A stretch of 64,000 bases of DNA from the NCBI RefSeq assembly GCF_037975245.1, contig NC_092570.1, forward strand, positions 11,697,001-11,761,000. Direction: 5' to 3'. The translations under genes and the position numbers were made by a program. Of the stretch, positions 58,249 to 64,000 are shown in pieces; the stretch's first letter is position 1, and the number at the start of each line of letters is the position of its first letter. The notes below the pieces were generated by a model that made no database searches, was not told the DNA's origin, and saw nothing but the letters and a program-made list of their open reading frames with translations. Source of the DNA: Apostichopus japonicus (Eukaryota; Echinodermata; Holothuroidea; Aspidochirotida; Stichopodidae).

Positions 58249-60180
58249 GGTATCGCACATTCGTGTGATCAGTATAGAACATTCTATTGATCGGTACCGA
58301 ACATTCGATTGATCGGTACCGCACATTCGATTGATCGGTACCGCACATTTGATTAATCGGATTTTCACATTCGATTGATCGGTACCGAACATTCGATTGA
58401 TTGGTACCGATCATTCGATTGATCGGTACCGAACATTCTATTGATCGGTATCGCACATTCCATTTATCGGTACCGCCCATTCTATTTATCGGTACCGATC
58501 ATTCGATTAATCGGTACCGCACCTTCGATTGACCGGTACCGCACCTTCGATTGATCGGTATCGAACATTTGTTTGATCGGTATCGAACTTTCGATTGATC
58601 GGTACCGCACATTCGATTGATCGGTATCGCACCTTTGTTTGATCGGTATTGAACATTCGATCGATGGGTACCGCACATTCGATTGATCGGTACCGAACAT
58701 TCGATTGATCGGTACCGAACATTCGATTGATCGGTACCGAACATTCGATTGATCTGTACCGCACATTCGATTGATCGGTACCGCACATTCGATTGATCGG
58801 TACCGAACATTCGATTGATCGAAACCGATCATTCGATTGATCGGTACCGAACATTCGATTGATCGGTATCGCACATTCGATGGATCGGTACCGCACATTC
58901 GATTGAACGGTACCGCACATTCGATTGATAGCTACCGCACATTCGATTGATCGGTATCGAACATTCGATTTATCGGTACCGCACATTCGATTGATCGGTA
59001 TCGCACATTCCATTTATCGGTACCGCACATTCGATTAATCGGAATTTCACATTCGATTGATCGGTAACGCACATTCGATTGATCGGTATCGCACATTTGT
59101 TTGATCGGTACCGAACATTCGATTGATCGGTATCGCACATTCGATGGATCGGTACCGCACATTCGATTGATCGGTACCGCACATTCGATTGATCGGTACC
59201 GAACATTCGATTGATCGGTACCGCACATTCGATTGATCGGTACCGAACATTAGATTGATCGGTACCGATCATTCGATTGTTCGGTACCGAACATTCGATT
59301 GATCGGTATCGCACCTTCGATGGATCGGTACCGCACATTCGATTGATCGGTACTGCACATTCGATTGATCGGTACTGCACATTCGATTGATCGGTACCGC
59401 TCATTCGATTGATCGGTACCGAACATTGGATTGATCGGTATCGCACATTCGATGGATCGGTACCGCACATTCGATTGAACGGTACTGCACATTCGATTGA
59501 TAGGTACCGCACATTCGATTGATCGGTATCGCACATTCCATTGATCGGTACCGCACATTCTGTTAATCAGTACCGAACATTCGATTGATCTGTACCGCAC
59601 ATTCGATTGATTGGTATCGCACATTCCATTTATCGGTATCGCACATTCGATTAATCGGAATTTCACATTCGATTGATCGGTACCGCACATTCGATTGATC
59701 GGTATCGCACATTCGATTGATCGGTACCGCACATTCGATTGATCGGTATCGAACATTCGATTTATCGGTATCGCACATTTGTTTGATCGGTATCGAACAT
59801 TCGATTGATCGGTATCGCACATTCCATTTATCGGTACCGCACATTCGATTGATCGGTATCGAACATTCGATAGATCGGTATCGCACATTCCATTTATCGG
59901 TACCGCACATTCGATTAATCGGAATTTCACATTCGATTGATCGGTACCGCACATTCGATTGATCGGTATCGAACGTTCGATTTATTGGTATCGCACATTT
60001 GTTTGATCGGTATCGAACATTCGATTGATCGGTATCGCACATTCCATTGATCGGTACTGCACATTCGATTGATCGGTACCGAACATTCGATTGATCGGTA
60101 CCGATCATTCGATTGATCGGTACCGAACATTCGATTGATCGGTATCGCATATTCGATTGATCGGTACCGCACATTAGATC
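58249..60180 (+). repeat. R1-like block inside domain R2
   Basis: Carries R1 marks (CGTGTGATCAGTATAGAAC, CGGATTTTCAC, CCCATTCTATTTATCGG, CACCTTTGTTTGATC) that are otherwise absent from the neighbouring R2 sequence. It aligns with 43.14-45.4 kb. Both edges are still in 22-bp register once the one-base deletion at 58062-58082 is allowed for. Confidence 0.78.
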
Positions 60181-61008
60181 GATCGGTTCCGAACATTCTA
60201 TTGATCGGTATTGCACATTCGATTGATCGGTTCTGCACATTCGATTGATCGGTACCGCATATACGATTGATCAGTACCGAACGTTCGATACATAGGTATC
60301 GAACGTTTGATTGAAGGGTACCGAACATACGATTCATCGGTACCGAACCTTCGATTGATCGGTACCGCACATTCGATTGATCGGTACCGAACATTCGATT
60401 GATCGGTACCGCACAATCGATTGATCGGTACCGAACATTCTATTGATCGGTACCGCACATTCGATTGATCGGTATCGAACATTCGATTTATCGGTATCGC
60501 ACATTTGTTTGATCGGTATCGAACATTCGATTGATCGGTATCGCACATTCGATTGATCGGTACCGCACATTCGATTGATCGGTATCGCACATTCCTTTGA
60601 TCGATATCGAACATTCGATTGATCGGGAACGCATATTCGATTGACCGGTATCGCCCATTCGTTTGATCGGTACCGCACGTTCGATTGATCGGTATCGCAC
60701 ATTCGTTTGATCGGTATCGAACATTCGATTGATCGGGAACGCACATTCGATTGATAGGTATAGAATCTTCGATTGATCGGTACCGCACATTCGATTGATC
60801 GGTACCGCACATTCGATTGATCGGTTCTGCACATTCGATTGATCGGTACCGCACATTCGATTGATCAGTACCGATCGTTCGATACATCGGTATCGAACGT
60901 TCGATTGAAGGTTACCGAACATTCGATTGATCGGTACCGCACATTCGATTGATCGGTACCGCACATTCGATTGATCGGTACCGCACATTCGATTGATCGG
61001 TACCGCAC
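59515..61008 (+). repeat. 1,870-bp-spaced block in the right arm, copy 1
   Basis: Matches 61385-62876 at 85 units. Differences seen include CATACGATTCATCGG against CATTCGATTGATCGG near 60.33 kb and TATAGAATC against TACCGAATC near 60.77 kb. The match ends where copy 1 reads GGGACCGCAC. Confidence 0.85.
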
Positions 61009-61384
61009 ATTCGATTGATCGGGACCGCACATTCGATTGATCGGGGCCGCACATTCCATTGATCGGTACCGCACATTCAATTGATCGGGGCCGCACATTC
61101 GATTGATCGGTACCGCACATTCGATTGATCGGTTCTGCACATTCGATTAATCGGTACCGCACGTTCGATTGATCAGTACCGAACGTTCGATACACGGGTA
61201 TCGAACGTTCGATTGAAGGGTACCGAACATTCGATTGATCGGTACCGCACACTCGATTAATCGGTACCGCACATTCGATTGATCGGTACCGAACATTCGA
61301 TTGATCGTTACAGCACATTCGATTGATCGGTACCGAACATTCGATTGATCGGTACCGATCATTCGATTGATTGGTATCGCACAT

Positions 61385-62876
61385 TCGATTGATCGGTATC
61401 GCACATTCCATTGATCGGTACCGCACATTCTGTTAATCAGTACCGAACATTCGATTGATCTGTACCGCACATTCGATTGATTGGTATCGCACATTCCATT
61501 TATCGGTATCGCACATTCGATTAATCGGAATTTCACATTCGATTGATCGGTACCGCACATTCGATTGATCGGTATCGCACATTCGATTGATCGGTACCGC
61601 ACATTCGATTGATCGGTATCGAACATTCGATTTATCGGTATCGCACATTTGTTTGATCGGTATCGAACATTCGATTGATCGGTATCGCACATTCCATTTA
61701 TCGGTACCGCACATTCGATTGATCGGTATCGAACATTCGATAGATCGGTATCGCACATTCCATTTATCGGTACCGCACATTCGATTAATCGGAATTTCAC
61801 ATTCGATTGATCGGTACCGCACATTCGATTGATCGGTATCGAACGTTCGATTTATTGGTATCGCACATTTGTTTGATCGGTATCGAACATTCGATTGATC
61901 GGTATCGCACATTCCATTGATCGGTACTGCACATTCGATTGATCGGTACCGAACATTCGATTGATCGGTACCGATCATTCGATTGATCGGTACCGAACAT
62001 TCGATTGATCGGTATCGCATATTCGATTGATCGGTACCGCACATTAGATCGATCGGTTCCGAACATTCTATTGATCGGTATTGCACATTCGATTGATCGG
62101 TTCTGCACATTCGATTGATCGGTACCGCATATACGATTGATCAGTACCGAACGTTCGATACATAGGTATCGAACGTTTGATTGAAGGGTACCGAACATTC
62201 GATTGATCGGTACCGAACCTTCGATTGATCGGTACCGCACATTCGATTGATCGGTACCGAACATTCGATTGATCGGTACCGCACAATCGATTGATCGGTA
62301 CCGAACATTCTATTGATCGGTACCGCACATTCGATTGATCGGTATCGAACATTCGATTTATCGGTATCGCACATTTGTTTGATCGGTATCGAACATTCGA
62401 TTGATCGGTATCGCACATTCGATTGATCGGTACCGCACATTCGATTGATCGGTATCGCACATTCCTTTGATCGATATCGAACATTCGATTGATCGGGAAC
62501 GCATATTCGATTGACCGGTATCGCCCATTCGTTTGATCGGTACCGCACGTTCGATTGATCGGTATCGCACATTCGTTTGATCGGTATCGAACATTCGATT
62601 GATCGGGAACGCACATTCGATTGATAGGTACCGAATCTTCGATTGATCGGTACCGCACATTCGATTGATCGGTACCGCACATTCGATTGATCGGTTCTGC
62701 ACATTCGATTGATCGGTACCGCACATTCGATTGATCAGTACCGATCGTTCGATACATCGGTATCGAACGTTCGATTGAAGGTTACCGAACATTCGATTGA
62801 TCGGTACCGCACATTCGATTGATCGGTACCGCACATTCGATTGATCGGTACCGCACATTCGATTGATCGGTACCGA
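61385..62876 (+). repeat. 1,870-bp-spaced block in the right arm, copy 2
   Basis: Second copy of 59515-61008. After it the sequence follows 57.4-58.1 kb (offset 5,059 bp, i.e. 230 units minus one base), showing a mosaic of older blocks. Confidence 0.82.
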
Positions 62877-63120
62877 ACATTCGATTGATCGGTATCGCAC
62901 AATCGATTGATCGGTACCGCACATTCGATTGATCGGGACCGTACATTCGATTGATCGGGGCCGCACATTCCATTGATCGGTACCGCACATTCAATTGATC
63001 GGGGCCGCACATTCGATTGATCGGTACCGCACATTCGATTGATCGGTTCTGCACATTCGATTAATCGGTACCGCACGTTCGATTGATCAGTACCGAACGT
63101 TCGATACACGGGTATCGAAC

Positions 63121-63141
63121 GTTAGATAAAGGGTACCGAAC
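63121..63141 (+). repeat. 21-bp short unit
   Basis: Reads GTTAGATAAAGGG, related to the short unit at 58062 with one further change (TAAA for TGAA). The phase falls to -19. Confidence 0.82.
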
Positions 63142-63303
63142 ATTCGATTGATCGGTACCGCACACTCGATTAATCGGTACCGCACATTCGATTGATCGGT
63201 ACCGATCATTCGATTGATTGGTATCGCACATTCTATTGATCGGTACCGAACATTCGATTGGTCGTTACTGCACATTCGATTGATCGGTAGCGCCTCTTCG
63301 ATT

Positions 63304-63325
63304 GATCGAATGTGAAAATTCGATT
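63304..63325 (-). repeat. Inverted satellite patch 6
   Basis: 6,598 bp right of patch 5, which is 300 units minus the two one-base deletions at 58062-58082 and 63121-63141. It has the same flanking units as the others, so all six descend from one event. Confidence 0.82.
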
Positions 63326-63669
63326 GATCTGTACAGCACATTCGATTGATCGGTACCGAACATTCCATTGATCGTTACCGCACATTCGATTGATCGGTAC
63401 CGCACATTCGATTGATCGGTTCTGCACATTCGATTGATCGGTACCGCACATTCGATTGATCAGTACCGAACGTTCGATACATAGGTATCGAACGTTCGAT
63501 TGAAGGGTACCGAACATTCGATTGATCGGTACCGAACATTCGATTGATCGGTACCGCACATTCGATTGATCGGGGCCGCAAATTCCATTGATCGGTACCG
63601 CACAATCGAATGATCGGTACCGAACATTCTATTGATCGGTACCGCACATTCGATTGATCGGGACCGCAC

Positions 63670-63688
63670 ATTCCATTGATCGGGCCGC
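63670..63688 (+). repeat. 19-bp short unit
   Basis: Reads ATTCCATTGATCGGGCCGC, lacking one G and a CA relative to the sister unit with GGGGCCGCAC. This is the last phase change in the window and brings the total shift to -22. Confidence 0.85.
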
Positions 63689-64000
63689 ATTCCATTGATC
63701 GGTACCGCACATTGACTTGATCGGTATTGCACATTCGATTGATCGGTACCGCACATTCGATTGATCGGTTCTGCACAATCGATTGATCGGTACCGCACAT
63801 TCGATTGATCAGTACCGATCGTTCGATACATCGGTATCGAACTTTCGATTGAATTGTACCGAACATTCGATTGATCGGTACCGCACATTCCATTGATCGG
63901 TACCGCACATTCGATTGATATGTACCGCACATTCGATTGATCGGTATCGCACATTCGATTGATCGGTACCGCACATTCGATTGATCGGTACCGAACATTC

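Larger units (their letters stand above)
1..64000 (+). repeat. 22-bp tandem satellite array filling the window
   Basis: The window is an uninterrupted head-to-tail array of a 22-bp unit. Unit starts fall at position 21 plus multiples of 22. The commonest unit is ATTCGATTGATC then GGTACCGCAC. Frequent alternatives are T at unit position 17 (GGTATCG), A at position 20 (GAAC ending) and AT at positions 20-21 (GATC ending). Most units differ from the consensus by zero to a few substitutions. The unit holds a GGTACC palindrome, one GATC, one TTCGA and three CpG dinucleotides, and is about half G+C. There is no flanking or interrupting unique DNA, so the true array length is unknown. A long satellite of this kind is characteristic of eukaryotic heterochromatin; the species and any centromeric role cannot be read from the sequence. 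No genes, RNA genes, transposons or origins are visible anywhere in it. Confidence 0.98.
45401..64000 (+). repeat. Satellite domain R2, with hairpin and inverted units
   Basis: From about 45.4 kb new unit types appear: GGTTCTGCAC endings, TTGAAGGGTACC units, and units with CGATACACGGG, CGATACATAGG or CGATACATCGG that complete perfect inverted repeats. Six inverted patches containing CGAATGTGA lie between 51.2 and 63.4 kb. The CCATTTATCGG plus GGAATTTCAC module of R1 persists; its last full copy ends at 61800. A block resembling R1 interrupts the domain at about 58.25-60.2 kb. The domain runs past the right edge of the window. Confidence 0.7.

Noticed and set aside
59515-62876. The 85-unit spacing here and at 45.9-47.8 kb as one conserved higher-order unit
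   Set aside because: The two regions reach 1,870 bp differently: the 45.9-kb copy includes a 16-unit internal duplication that I do not see at 59.5 kb. The equal length may be coincidence.
1-64000. CRISPR array
   Set aside because: Units are directly adjacent with no spacers, and variation is graded substitution, not unique inserts.
1-64000. Bacterial operator, iteron or origin array
   Set aside because: Iteron arrays are a handful of units beside a replication gene. Tens of kilobases without any gene do not fit.
1-64000. Telomeric repeat
   Set aside because: The 22-bp unit lacks the G-rich strand and short period of known telomere repeats.

Overview
The whole 64,000-base window lies inside one tandem satellite array. 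The repeat unit is 22 bp. On the + strand its commonest form reads ATTCGATTGATC (unit positions 1-12) followed by GGTACCGCAC (13-22). All units point the same way except six short inverted patches. The first unit is cut by the left edge and the last by the right edge, so the array is longer than the window. By register there are about 2,910 units. I found no gene, RNA gene, transposon, unique spacer or non-repeat sequence. A kilobase-scale array of a degenerate short unit with nested block duplications is typical of eukaryotic heterochromatic or (peri)centromeric DNA. I do not recognise the satellite and cannot name the organism.

Layout. Four domains can be told apart by diagnostic unit variants. 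Domain L (about 1-22.2 kb) carries a CCATTTCTCGG unit linked to an ATTAATCAAAATGTCAC-type unit. Domain M (about 22.2-33.9 kb) carries an AATCGGATTTTCAC unit and paired TATATAGATC units. Domain R1 (about 33.9-45.4 kb) carries a CCATTTATCGG unit linked to an AATCGGAATTTCAC unit. Domain R2 (about 45.4-64 kb) adds GGTTCTGCAC units, perfect hairpin units and the inverted patches. R2 also contains an R1-like block at about 58.25-60.2 kb. Variants are shared across domains, so this is one family with local subfamilies.

Higher-order structure. Inside each domain, blocks of tens of units are re-duplicated, with spacings of 396, 660, 1,335, 1,518, 1,870, 2,156, 2,420, 3,256, 3,784 bp and others. Almost all are exact multiples of 22, or a multiple minus a small deletion that can be located. 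No single higher-order period dominates, which fits repeated in-register unequal exchange or amplification. Following the 22-bp phase through the window I located eight short units or junctions (five of -1, two of -7, one of -3). Together they account exactly for the 22 bases of phase change from end to end.

Coding potential. The consensus minus strand has an ATG in every unit and no stop in any of the three frames. Many overlapping minus-strand open frames with a 22-residue period therefore arise automatically (the longest is 649 codons). They are consequences of the repeat, not genes, and no CDS is annotated. The sequence-level points most worth following are a hairpin family confined to R2, a repeated loop micro-inversion, the strict 22-bp register, the sharp domain turnover, and a partial resemblance of some variants to the CENP-B box.
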